Positions 22,905 to 30,840 of a stretch of DNA of 34,214 nt are shown in pieces; the stretch's first letter is position 1, and each line of letters opens with the position of its first letter. This DNA comes from CAZICM01 sp964537685 (GTDB lineage: Bacteria > Myxococcota_A > Polyangia > Polyangiales > Polyangiaceae). The notes beneath the pieces are model-generated. The model saw only the letters and a list, made by a program, of their open reading frames with translations. It ran no database searches and was not told where the DNA came from. The translations under genes and the position numbers were made by a program. The DNA lies in contig CAZICM010000085.1 of the NCBI GenBank assembly GCA_964537685.1, positions 1-34,214 on the forward strand. The letters run 5' to 3'.

Positions 22905-25049
22905 TCAAGGCTTAAAGGGCACTTTATACCCAGGCGCGCGCGCTTCGTGCACTTGGAAGAAGGTGTGCAACAGCGACAGATGAGGTGCAATCCGCGCGGA
23001 TTCTTCATCCACGATGTTGTGAAGTTCGAGAGGATCGCGTTCGAGATCGTAGGCTTCGATCACCTTGCGGCGCAGGTCTTCGATAATTTTTAAATTGCCC
23101 CGGTACAGCGCGCGGCGCAGCCGTCCTTCGGCCAAAATAGGCCGATCGAGCACGGGATCTTTTCCTTGAAGCAGGGGCACAAGGCTTTGGCCCATAAACG
23201 ACGGTGGCACGGGCTGCCTAAACAAATCGAGCACGGTCGGCCCGATATCGATTAACCCAACATGCTGTTCGATGCGCCTCGCGACAACAGCCGGCCCGCG
23301 GATAAGCAGCGGAACGCGGACGAGTTCTTCATAGAGCGTCTTGGTGTGATTGAAGGTGTCGTGCTCGCCGAAGGCTTCGCCATGATCGGAAGAAACAATC
23401 AAGACACCCCGCAGGGGGAAGCGCTGAAAGAGCGTGCGCACCACCCGCCCAAGCTCTGCATCGGCCACGGCGGCCTCGGCCACATAACGATGAAATTCGC
23501 TTATTTTTTCGGTGCCGGCGATGGTCTTGATGGTCTCGGGGTTGCCCCGGTCATAAGGCGCGTGGGGCTCGGTAAGGTGCGTAAAGAGAAACGCCGATTC
23601 ATCGCTTCCGACGCGATTTAACTGATCCAACAGAGCATCGACCACAGGCTTCGCCGCCGCATGCGTACGGCCGTGAGCAACCATTTGCTCGGTTTCGAAG
23701 CCCCGGATGACGCCGTAGTCGCCGGATAGAAAATTGAGGCTGCAAACGCTTTTTGTTTTTACGGCCGCTTGTCTTAAAAGCTCTGGGAAACGAGGGGTTT
23801 TGTCCTCCGCGGCGTAGTCAAAGCGCGAATTGGCCTTGCCGTAGAGCTTCCAAAAAAGCTGAGAAAAATAGCGCCCTGAGAAGGTTGTCGTGAGCGAGAC
23901 CGATGTTTGGCTGCCCGGCGATGTGGCCCGCGTAAAGTAGGCCCCGGCCCGTTTCATCTGCGTGAGGTTGGGCATCAAGCGCTCGTACGCAGGGTTTTCG
24001 AGAAGATCGGCGCGGAAGGCGTCGATGGTGATGAAAACAACCACCGGGAACTGTTTGACCAGGGGGGGCTCGGTGGGGTTGATGCTTGGAAGAGCGCTTC
24101 GATCGCTGAACCAGCTCGAGTCCGCGCTGGACAACGGAGTCGAAACATCGGGAACCGCCGGCATGCTCCATACGCTTCGCGCGAGCGCCCATGCGGCAAC
24201 GGAGCCAGGTTCGCGAAAGAGCTCGAGGCGCACGGTGTTTGAAGGTGCGACACCTATGCTGAGGCCGGTCATGAGAGCGCCCAAGGCCATGGCGATCGCA
24301 CGAAAACGGCTTGAAAAACGGCTCTCGAGGCGATCGTGCACATAGGGCGCGACGGTGGCGCCGAAGAGCGTGAGCGTGACCAAGGTAACCGCGCCGTGCA
24401 CGCCCGGATAATCGTCCCGGAGCACCGCGTGATTGGTGACAATGCCGGCGAGAGAGGCGCCTATCGGGATAAGGCGCAGCCATTTGAAGGCCGAAAAAAA
24501 GGTGCCGATCGCGTGTGCGGCCGGAAGCGCAAGCCCTGTGAGAAAGATGTAGATCTCGAAGAGGGGATGCTCAAAACGCCCGCCGAGCACAACAAAGGCT
24601 TGGCGGCGCAAGTCGATGCTGAGCGCCGTGTACATGATCAGCATCGAGACCAAGGTATAGAGCAGGGCGAGAACGCTTCGTTGAAGCGGAATGAAGCGGG
24701 CGCCCAAGCCTAGAAATGCAGCCCAGAGCGCGCCCAATCCCAGGGTTTGAAGTATATCGAAGGCGTGGTGAAGCGCGCGCACGCGAACTCCACCCGATGG
24801 CCATGGCACGAGCGCGGCGATGGCTATGGCGTTGGTGAGCGCGATCAGAAGCGCGCCCGCCATCACGGCAATCACAGTATGGGAAATATCTTTGGGCTCG
24901 AGCCGCGCCTTTAAATAAAGGCGAAAACGCTCTTTGAGCTTGGGAGAAGGTACGCTCGGCGAGGTCAATTCCTCGCCGGGCGCACTCGATTCTTGAACCG
25001 TTTCACTCACGGGATCACGACGGCCCCCCAGCTCGTCTTTTATGGACAT
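22905..25049 (-). CDS. Membrane-bound sulfatase-fold (alkaline phosphatase superfamily) enzyme
   Basis: The 714-residue product has a ~50-residue cytoplasmic N-terminus, six or seven membrane spans between residues ~57 and 270, and a C-terminal catalytic domain from ~335. Metal-site motifs are VVVFITIDAFRADLL (Asp343), LFTHLTEPHAPYD, and IVSSDHGEAFGEHD (DHGE at 555-558), followed by HTKTLYEELVRVPLLIRGP, all typical of the sulfatase family. The nucleophile segment reads SPGSQTSVSLTTTFSGRY (~377-394), without the CxPxR or SxPxR formylglycine motif, so Ser or Thr would be the nucleophile, as in phosphoglycerol or phosphoethanolamine transferases. The catalytic domain probably faces the periplasm and modifies lipid or polysaccharide. 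Its ATG overlaps the end of the upstream Cys-rich gene by 10 bp. Confidence 0.85.
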   Translation of the reverse strand: MSIKDELGGRRDPVSETVQESSAPGEELTSPSVPSPKLKERFRLYLKARLEPKDISHTVIAVMAGALLIALTNAIAIAALVPWPSGGVRVRALHHAFDILQTLGLGALWAAFLGLGARFIPLQRSVLALLYTLVSMLIMYTALSIDLRRQAFVVLGGRFEHPLFEIYIFLTGLALPAAHAIGTFFSAFKWLRLIPIGASLAGIVTNHAVLRDDYPGVHGAVTLVTLTLFGATVAPYVHDRLESRFSSRFRAIAMALGALMTGLSIGVAPSNTVRLELFREPGSVAAWALARSVWSMPAVPDVSTPLSSADSSWFSDRSALPSINPTEPPLVKQFPVVVFITIDAFRADLLENPAYERLMPNLTQMKRAGAYFTRATSPGSQTSVSLTTTFSGRYFSQLFWKLYGKANSRFDYAAEDKTPRFPELLRQAAVKTKSVCSLNFLSGDYGVIRGFETEQMVAHGRTHAAAKPVVDALLDQLNRVGSDESAFLFTHLTEPHAPYDRGNPETIKTIAGTEKISEFHRYVAEAAVADAELGRVVRTLFQRFPLRGVLIVSSDHGEAFGEHDTFNHTKTLYEELVRVPLLIRGPAVVARRIEQHVGLIDIGPTVLDLFRQPVPPSFMGQSLVPLLQGKDPVLDRPILAEGRLRRALYRGNLKIIEDLRRKVIEAYDLERDPLELHNIVDEESARIAPHLSLLHTFFQVHEARAPGYKVPFKP

Positions 25050-26782
25050 GTCGTGCTGGCAACAAGCACATCATCCAAATTCCAGGAGCCGATCGTGAAC
25101 ACCCCGCCGCTCGCGATATCGAAGCCAAAGCGGACTCGCATTCCAGCGTTTTTATAGGCGGTTACGTCGTAGGAGATATAGGTCCAGCCCATGCCGTTCG
25201 GAGGCGAATCCTGCACGCCGGGAGGCCCGCCGCTGGTCCACAGGTTGATCCACTGGACCCCGTTCCACACTTCAACAGCGTTGTGCATATAGGGGTCGTA
25301 ATCGCTGTTCAGCCAGCGATAGAAGCCGAAGATCACTTGTCCCGCGGCGTTCTGCGTGTTGAAGGGCGGGCTTTCCAGCCAGTAGTACGAATGCAAATTC
25401 GTCGATGCATTGCCTCCGATGACAACACCGGCCACGCCGTTGTCCGCGGTGGGCGAGTGATCGGCTGCGGGATCGGCTCCGAATACGCCATTCGATGAAG
25501 ACATGGCAAACCCGATTTGCCACTCGGCCCCCAAGCTCCAGCCTTGAGCATTGTCCGAGAAATCGTCGGCGAAATAGATGGTGGGACCCATACCGCCGCC
25601 GCATACGCCGGCCGTGCAGAATTCGCCATTGGTGCACGATGCGCCGTCGTTGCACATCGCACCGTCGTTCACGGGCGCGCCGCCGATACATGCGCCATTG
25701 GAGCAAACCGTTCCATCGGTGCACAGATTGCCATCGTCACAGGCAGCTCCATTGTTGCCAGGCATGGCATTGCACACGTCGAAGTTTTCATCGCAGGTCG
25801 CGATCCAGCAGCCTCCGGGAGGCGCGCAGGGATTGGGCTTTCCTCCGAGACACGATCCATTCAGGCAGGTCTCGCCGATGGTGCAGAACTGAAAATCATC
25901 GCAGATGGCGCCGTCATTGGCGGGTCCTGAAATGCACAGGCCCATTTGGCATGTGCCCCAGGTGCAGGGATTAAACATTTGATCGTCACAGGGATCGCCT
26001 TCGGCCGATGGAGCCGAGACACACTGAGCGTTTTGACAAGTGCCCTGCGAGCAAGGATTGAAGTCTCCGTCGTCGCAGGAGGCGCCGTCGTTCATGGGCA
26101 GCGAAACGCATGTGCCGGCCTGGCATTGACCGTAGGAACATGGACTGAATTGGCCGTTATCACACGGCGTTCCTTCGTTGACCGATTGGGCTTTGCATCC
26201 CGACGTCGGATCGCAAATACCTACAGAACAAGGGCCATTGAAGATCGAGCAATCCACCTGATTGCCCTTGTTGCACACCCCCGCCGAACAGTATCCGGCA
26301 CCCGTGCAGTTATCTCCGTCGTCGCACTGGCCGCCGTCATTGCCCGCGATGTTCTTGCATGTGTCCAGATCTTCGTCGCACACGCCGACATGACAGCTAT
26401 CCAGTGAAGAGCAGTAGCGCTGCGTTCCTCCAACGCATTGTCCGTTCTCGCACACATCATTCTCGGTGCAGAACTGCCCGTCATCGCACGAACCGAATTC
26501 GTTGGCAGGAGCGCTTTCACACTTGCCGTTCACACAAGTGCCAATCGAGCAAGGCCCGGCAAGCGCCGCGCACTCCGAGGCATTCAGGCAATCCACAGGA
26601 ATGCCCGAACCACCCTGGCCTCCCGCTCCAGCCTGCCCTCCTCCGCTGGTCGAGGTGGTGCTTTCACCGCCGTCGCCACCGTCGCCATTGCGATCGATCT
26701 CGACGCCCGTTGCACAGCCCATCCACGAAAGCGCAGCCCACGCCGCGCCCACAAAGCCCAAAGCTATCGATCCTCGCCGCAT
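25040..26782 (-). CDS. Cys-rich repeat lipoprotein with C-terminal beta-sandwich domain
   Basis: From ATG 26782 (GGAG 6 bases upstream) the product is 580 residues. A signal peptide ends in ALSWMGC, a lipobox-like site. A Gly/Ser-rich linker (GGDGGESTTSTSGGGQAGAG) precedes ~350 residues of Cys-rich units such as GSCDDGQFCTENDVCENGQC and GAACDDGNLCTDGTVCSNGAC, resembling EGF/disintegrin-type knots common in Myxococcota. Residues ~425-580 form a domain beginning IYFADDFSDNAQGWSLGAEW and containing YYWLESPPFNT, WTYISYDVTAYKNAGMRVRF and WNLDDVLVAS, similar to the MAM/immune-inhibitor-A-like jelly-roll that binds carbohydrate or protein. It is likely displayed at the cell surface. Upstream GTG/ATG codons at 26794 and 26788 are alternative starts. 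The gene overlaps the sulfatase-fold gene by 10 bp, indicating co-expression. Confidence 0.82.
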   Translation of the reverse strand: MRRGSIALGFVGAAWAALSWMGCATGVEIDRNGDGGDGGESTTSTSGGGQAGAGGQGGSGIPVDCLNASECAALAGPCSIGTCVNGKCESAPANEFGSCDDGQFCTENDVCENGQCVGGTQRYCSSLDSCHVGVCDEDLDTCKNIAGNDGGQCDDGDNCTGAGYCSAGVCNKGNQVDCSIFNGPCSVGICDPTSGCKAQSVNEGTPCDNGQFSPCSYGQCQAGTCVSLPMNDGASCDDGDFNPCSQGTCQNAQCVSAPSAEGDPCDDQMFNPCTWGTCQMGLCISGPANDGAICDDFQFCTIGETCLNGSCLGGKPNPCAPPGGCWIATCDENFDVCNAMPGNNGAACDDGNLCTDGTVCSNGACIGGAPVNDGAMCNDGASCTNGEFCTAGVCGGGMGPTIYFADDFSDNAQGWSLGAEWQIGFAMSSSNGVFGADPAADHSPTADNGVAGVVIGGNASTNLHSYYWLESPPFNTQNAAGQVIFGFYRWLNSDYDPYMHNAVEVWNGVQWINLWTSGGPPGVQDSPPNGMGWTYISYDVTAYKNAGMRVRFGFDIASGGVFTIGSWNLDDVLVASTTCP

Positions 26783-26834
26783 GCGCATCTCCACTACCTT
26801 CGATTTAAGCTCTCAACTGTTTTTCAGTCCGCAT

Positions 26835-26884
26835 AAGGAAAAGAGCGGCGGCCCGAACCTTTGCGAGCCGGACCACCGCTCTTT
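26835..26884 (-). terminator. Rho-independent terminator after the beta-propeller lipoprotein
   Basis: On the minus strand, AAGAGCGGTGGTCCGG pairs with CGGGCCGCCGCTCTT across a ~12-base loop, giving ~15 paired positions with a few G-U pairs, followed by TTTTCC. It lies ~35 bp after the stop at 26918 and separates that gene from the next minus-strand unit. Confidence 0.85.
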
Positions 26885-26917
26885 CATATCGTTCACATCA
26901 ATTTTCCCGTACGGGCT

Positions 26918-29011
26918 TCAGTTCGGCGGCACGAATGCACACTTGCCGTTGATGCATTGATCGTTGGGATTGCAGCAATCAGCGGCCGTCTTGCAAACGC
27001 CGAATTCATTCGAACAGCCCTGGGGAGGCCCGCATACAAAGCCGCCGGGACTGTTGTTGCAAGCGCCCGTGCAGCACTCGTCACCGAACTCACACGAAGC
27101 GCCGTTTTGCTTGCAGGCATCCTGCGCCCAGAAGCCGCGGCTGTTGCCCGAAGTGAGCTCTTGACCGGCGACATAGAAGGCGGGATGCGAGAAATCGCCG
27201 CCGTTCGAGTTGATGCTGAGCGCCGAGACCCACAAGCGCTTGGTCTCGTATTCGCTGCCTGTCAGCTTGTTGCCGTAGGTGCGGCGCGACGTGAACATCA
27301 GCCAGAAATAACCGCCCGATGCGACAGGCGAGATCGTCGGCTCGTAGTTTTTGTTCTCGTCGCGGGCGCCGCCGGGCATATATCCATCGCCGTTTGAATT
27401 GCTCAAATATACGATTTGCTTGGTTTGCGTATTCACCGCGAAGAGGCGGCCGGTATTGCCGCTCCACGTTGCCAAATCGTCGCCTTGGCCTTCCTGATAC
27501 ACGACCCACTGGCCATCGGGCGTAAACGCGGGCCACGAATCGTGCTGACCGCTCTTGGGCGTGGCCAGAACTTCGTAACCGCTAAACTTCTGGGCAGCCG
27601 CGTCGTACTTCATCATGGCGAGCACGCTGGCGTAGGGCGAATTCCCTTGGCGATCGGTAAACGCGAGCATCGTTCCATCGTGCGAGAACACCGGCGATTG
27701 CGCGAAATAGCTTTCAATGCCCGAGTTGGGAATCAGCGTGCCGTTCTTGGTGCGGAGCTCGCTGTTCCACGTATTGCTGGTGCCTGGCGTGTTGGGCGGC
27801 CAAGAGAAGCCCGGCGCCCCGTTCACCACAAACACCTCGCCGTTCTTGGGATACAAGCCCGCGAAGGCCGTGCGCTCGGAATCCTGCCAGACCAAAGGCG
27901 GATTCAAGTTACCGCCGGTGAGATCGAAAATGCCGCCCGGCCCGCTGTGATTCGCGGCTGCCGCGGTCGATCCATCCGAAGACACGCTGTGGCAGACGGT
28001 GCAATTGCCCACGAGCACCTCAGGCGTCGGAGAATTGCCCTTGATACGCATCATCGCGCCATTTTGCTGGGCGAGCGGAGAATCGTAGGTGTTGTAGTAA
28101 ACGACGCCGTGAAGCGCGCCGCTCGCGATAATCCAGCGCCTGAAGATCGGGCCGTACTTCTGATTGTTGTACAGCTTTGAAATCCGCACCTCGAGGGTCT
28201 CGCCGGGCGCGGAATTGGATACCGCCGTCCACGCATCCTGCGACATTTGGATCTGCGTGTTGTTCGCGCCTGTATTGAAAAAGCCTTCGTAGTGAACGTT
28301 ATTGCCGACGATCTCGACGAAGTAGCCATTGCCCGGGAAAGAGCCGGACGAGAGATGAATCTCGGGCGCCAAAATGCCGCGCGGAAACACGGTCTTGTCG
28401 TACGGATACACAAACTGCCAGCTCGGATCGCTAAGCCCCGGAGGCCCTTTCAGCACATCGATCTGCTGCTGGCTGAGGCCGCCCATATTGTCGACCGCAT
28501 GAATGATGACGCGGACGGTCGTTTCGGCCTGGCCGCCCATGTATTCGCATTTGACCGTCGCTTCGCCCGCGCGCTTGCCATTTGGCTCAAACAAGCCCGT
28601 CGGCGAAAGCGTTCCGATTTCAAGCGTATTGATTGAAAACACCGCATCGACAGGATTGCCCGTCCCTGTATCGGTGCACGTAAACTGAATGCTTTGCCCG
28701 GCCGCTGGCAGCTCAAGCTTGAGAATCGGGTTCTTCGGACCGATATCGATAGCGTTCTTCGGGCCTGCATCGCCGAAAATATCGGTTCCGCCCGTCCCGC
28801 TGCCGCTCGATGAGCCATTGCCGCTGGAGGTGGTGTTGCCGCCGCTGGTGAATTCGTTGTTATCGCCGTCGGGAGAACAGGCCACAGAAGACACAGCCAT
28901 CGCGGCGCATGAAGCCGAAAGTGCGATGAACGCGCCCAGCCACCTGCGCGACGGCCCAGCGGCAGAGCGCTTTGAATTGGATGAAGGATCAGACTGCACA
29001 GCTTGATTCAT
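26918..29011 (-). CDS. Beta-propeller (PD40/TolB-like) lipoprotein with CxxCH motif and Dickkopf-like Cys tail
   Basis: The 697-residue product starts at ATG 29011, with GGGAGG 5-6 bases upstream. A long basic n-region and hydrophobic stretch end in VSSVAC (Cys45), a lipobox. A Gly/Ser-rich tether follows, then a beta-rich region with an Ig-like start (LELPAAGQSIQFTCTDTG). At 337-341 there is CTVCH, the covalent haem c attachment motif, within VLVGNCTVCHSVSSDGS. Residues ~430-610 carry PD40-type propeller blades (SPVFSHDGTMLAFTDRQG, WPAFTPDGQWVVYQEG, EPTISPVASGGYFWLMFTSR). The last ~60 residues are Cys-rich in a Dickkopf-like pattern (GASCEFGDECCTGAC, GVCKTAADCCNPNDQC). It is likely a surface or periplasmic protein; a redox role depends on whether the haem is really attached. 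Confidence 0.82.
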   Translation of the reverse strand: MNQAVQSDPSSNSKRSAAGPSRRWLGAFIALSASCAAMAVSSVACSPDGDNNEFTSGGNTTSSGNGSSSGSGTGGTDIFGDAGPKNAIDIGPKNPILKLELPAAGQSIQFTCTDTGTGNPVDAVFSINTLEIGTLSPTGLFEPNGKRAGEATVKCEYMGGQAETTVRVIIHAVDNMGGLSQQQIDVLKGPPGLSDPSWQFVYPYDKTVFPRGILAPEIHLSSGSFPGNGYFVEIVGNNVHYEGFFNTGANNTQIQMSQDAWTAVSNSAPGETLEVRISKLYNNQKYGPIFRRWIIASGALHGVVYYNTYDSPLAQQNGAMMRIKGNSPTPEVLVGNCTVCHSVSSDGSTAAAANHSGPGGIFDLTGGNLNPPLVWQDSERTAFAGLYPKNGEVFVVNGAPGFSWPPNTPGTSNTWNSELRTKNGTLIPNSGIESYFAQSPVFSHDGTMLAFTDRQGNSPYASVLAMMKYDAAAQKFSGYEVLATPKSGQHDSWPAFTPDGQWVVYQEGQGDDLATWSGNTGRLFAVNTQTKQIVYLSNSNGDGYMPGGARDENKNYEPTISPVASGGYFWLMFTSRRTYGNKLTGSEYETKRLWVSALSINSNGGDFSHPAFYVAGQELTSGNSRGFWAQDACKQNGASCEFGDECCTGACNNSPGGFVCGPPQGCSNEFGVCKTAADCCNPNDQCINGKCAFVPPN

Positions 29012-29221
29012 GGGTTCCTCCCGGGACGGGAATAAGCCTAAAAAATAGCGGTATCGCCCTTCTTCCGGACGGCTTGCTTCAAGCGCAATTTCTTGAAGGC
29101 ACAACGATGTTCCGGGGCTTGAAGGACGTTTGCGCAAGAGATTGTCTCCCGGTCATCAAACCCTTGCAAGCGCGGCCTGAAGAAAGACAGATGCCCGCGC
29201 CCAGGTATTGCCCAGGTATTG
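29012..29221 (-). promoter_or_regulatory. Upstream region of the beta-propeller lipoprotein with CTTGAAG half-sites
   Basis: The 210-bp gap holds CTTCAAG (29077-29083) and CTTGAAG (29092-29098), a perfect 7-bp inverted repeat with 8-bp spacer, plus a third CTTGAAGG at 29118-29125 in direct orientation. These could form an operator. No gene is seen. Confidence 0.4.
29200..29221. repeat. Tandem 11-bp duplication
   Basis: CCCAGGTATTG occurs twice without spacer, immediately after the stop codon of the kinase-like gene. It is probably a replication-slippage duplication. Confidence 0.6.
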
Positions 29222-30667
29222 TCAGCCGCTCTTTGGAACGCTCAGACGAATCTTGGCGCCCCGTCCCGCTCCATCTTCAATTTCGATGGGAAGCGATAGA
29301 TGCGATGCCATCGCGAATGCCGTAATCAGTGCAAATCCAGCCGAACGGCCTTTTGCAATAGCCTCAAAATCGCGGCTCAGCACGCTGCTCGCCGCGTGCG
29401 GGGGCAGAGGAGGACCGGCATCTTCAAACGTCACCGTCCAAACATTGGGCTGCTCTAACAGTTCGATCTGCACTTCTGTACCGGGCGGAGATGCTTCGAG
29501 CGCATGATTCAGCAGCGCATGAAACAGCGCCGAAAGCGTCCCCAGCGGCAGCACGGCGGGACTCGACCCCGAAGCCTGCAAGTTTACCCGCACATCAAAG
29601 CGCTCCGCCCGTACCGATTGTCCCATCACCACTTCGCGCAGCGTAACCGCCACATCGATGGGCCGCGGCAACTCACCCAGCGGGCAGGCCCCGACCAGCG
29701 AAAGCTCCGCCACCAGCTCCGACGCGCCCGTCACATGGCGCCCAATCGATGCCGCGATATCGCCGACCTCTCCCGGAGTGTCGCGCAGCGGAAGAATATC
29801 GCGCCCAATCGCCGCCAAAATACCCCGGATATCGGCCGCCAGCGTACGCGCCGCCGCCGACAGCACCGTAAGCCCATCCGCGCTGTCCGGATGCTGCGAA
29901 GGCGTATCCCGCCCGCTTCCTGTCGAACCCAGCACGCCCTGCACCGGACGCACCGATGCCTTCGACCGCGGCGTCGCATGCCCTTCGCCCCTCGCGAACA
30001 CAGCCGCCAGCTCGCGCGCATAAGCCTGCCCCTGCGCCTGAGCCGCAGCCAGCTCCTTGCGCAAACTCTCGAGCTCGCGCCGCTGCATATCCACATCCGC
30101 CGGCAATACAAGCGTATGCGACGAACCATCGAGCCGGATCGAGCCTCCATAACGCGTCGCCATCCGCGCCAGCCACGCCCGCTCCATCTCAAAAGCCGAC
30201 GGATTCTCGCTGCCCAGCCCCACCGTCACCGAAATCCAATCGGCCTCGCGCTTGATCGAAATATCCGGCGTACCCCGCAGACTCGTCGGCGGACCGCTCT
30301 GCCCCAGCAGCACTTGAAGCATACGGCGCAGCTCCGACTCATCGCCGAAAACCGTCGTCCCCTCCCCCATCTCAATCTGCACCCGCGCCTCGGGCGCAAT
30401 TTCCCACACCAGCGCCGCCACATCGATACGCCCGCGCCTGCCTCTCGGCATCGCGTTTCCATGCATCGAAGCGAGCGCGCTCACCGCTTCATCCAGCCGG
30501 TTTAGCGCCCCCTCAACGCCGCCGCTGCCCTCCTCGACAGACACCGAAACCCCGGCCTCATCTTCAGCCGGAATACCAACCCCCTGCCTAAGCTTCCGGG
30601 CCGCACTCCTCGCCTCCTGCGCGAGCAGCCATGCAAGCTCCGTGGGCATCAAACCATTGCTCGCCAC
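29222..30667 (-). CDS. Cytoplasmic protein with two histidine-kinase-like (DHp/GHKL) modules, mostly degenerate
   Basis: The 481-residue product has no signal peptide or membrane span. Module 1 (~7-190) has a helical start (ELAWLLAQEARSAARKLRQG) and a GHKL-like fold trace, DESELRRMLQVLLGQSG then WISVTVGLGSENPSAFEMER, without the N-box Asn or the Asp of the G1 box. A coiled-coil linker (~193-225, RELESLRKELAAAQAQ) follows. Module 2 (~265-481) has a DHp-like helical pair (AARTLAADIRGILAAIGRDI) and a better GHKL domain: N-box FHALLNHALEAS with Asn387, G1 FEDAGPPLPP with Asp416 and Gly418, G2 KGRSAGFALITA, and GAGRGAKIRLSVP. I see no phospho-acceptor His in an H-box, so it may bind ATP but act as a scaffold or phosphatase-like regulator. 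The start is GTG 30667 or ATG 30649; neither has a clear ribosome-binding site. It is divergent from the MopE-like lipoprotein. Confidence 0.7.
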   Translation of the reverse strand: MASNGLMPTELAWLLAQEARSAARKLRQGVGIPAEDEAGVSVSVEEGSGGVEGALNRLDEAVSALASMHGNAMPRGRRGRIDVAALVWEIAPEARVQIEMGEGTTVFGDESELRRMLQVLLGQSGPPTSLRGTPDISIKREADWISVTVGLGSENPSAFEMERAWLARMATRYGGSIRLDGSSHTLVLPADVDMQRRELESLRKELAAAQAQGQAYARELAAVFARGEGHATPRSKASVRPVQGVLGSTGSGRDTPSQHPDSADGLTVLSAAARTLAADIRGILAAIGRDILPLRDTPGEVGDIAASIGRHVTGASELVAELSLVGACPLGELPRPIDVAVTLREVVMGQSVRAERFDVRVNLQASGSSPAVLPLGTLSALFHALLNHALEASPPGTEVQIELLEQPNVWTVTFEDAGPPLPPHAASSVLSRDFEAIAKGRSAGFALITAFAMASHLSLPIEIEDGAGRGAKIRLSVPKSG

Positions 30668-30840
30668 CGAAAAACCGTCCCGTCAGCAGGCCTTCACCAT
30701 CGCGTGCCAACGACCGCACACGCGCCGTGATAATGCCAGAGCCGTTCACTTACTTCTACGTTCAAAACACGGCTAAGCTCAGCACCAACATGCGCGCTCG
30801 CCCTCTCATTGGCTTCCCTATCCCTGTTCAGCGCGGGCAA
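30668..30840. promoter_or_regulatory. Divergent intergenic region, kinase-like gene / MopE-PPC lipoprotein
   Basis: This stretch separates the divergent starts if the lipoprotein begins at 30841. The plus frame stays open through it, so earlier in-frame starts at 30733 and 30790 cannot be excluded. I see no firm promoter hexamers or palindromes. Confidence 0.35.
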
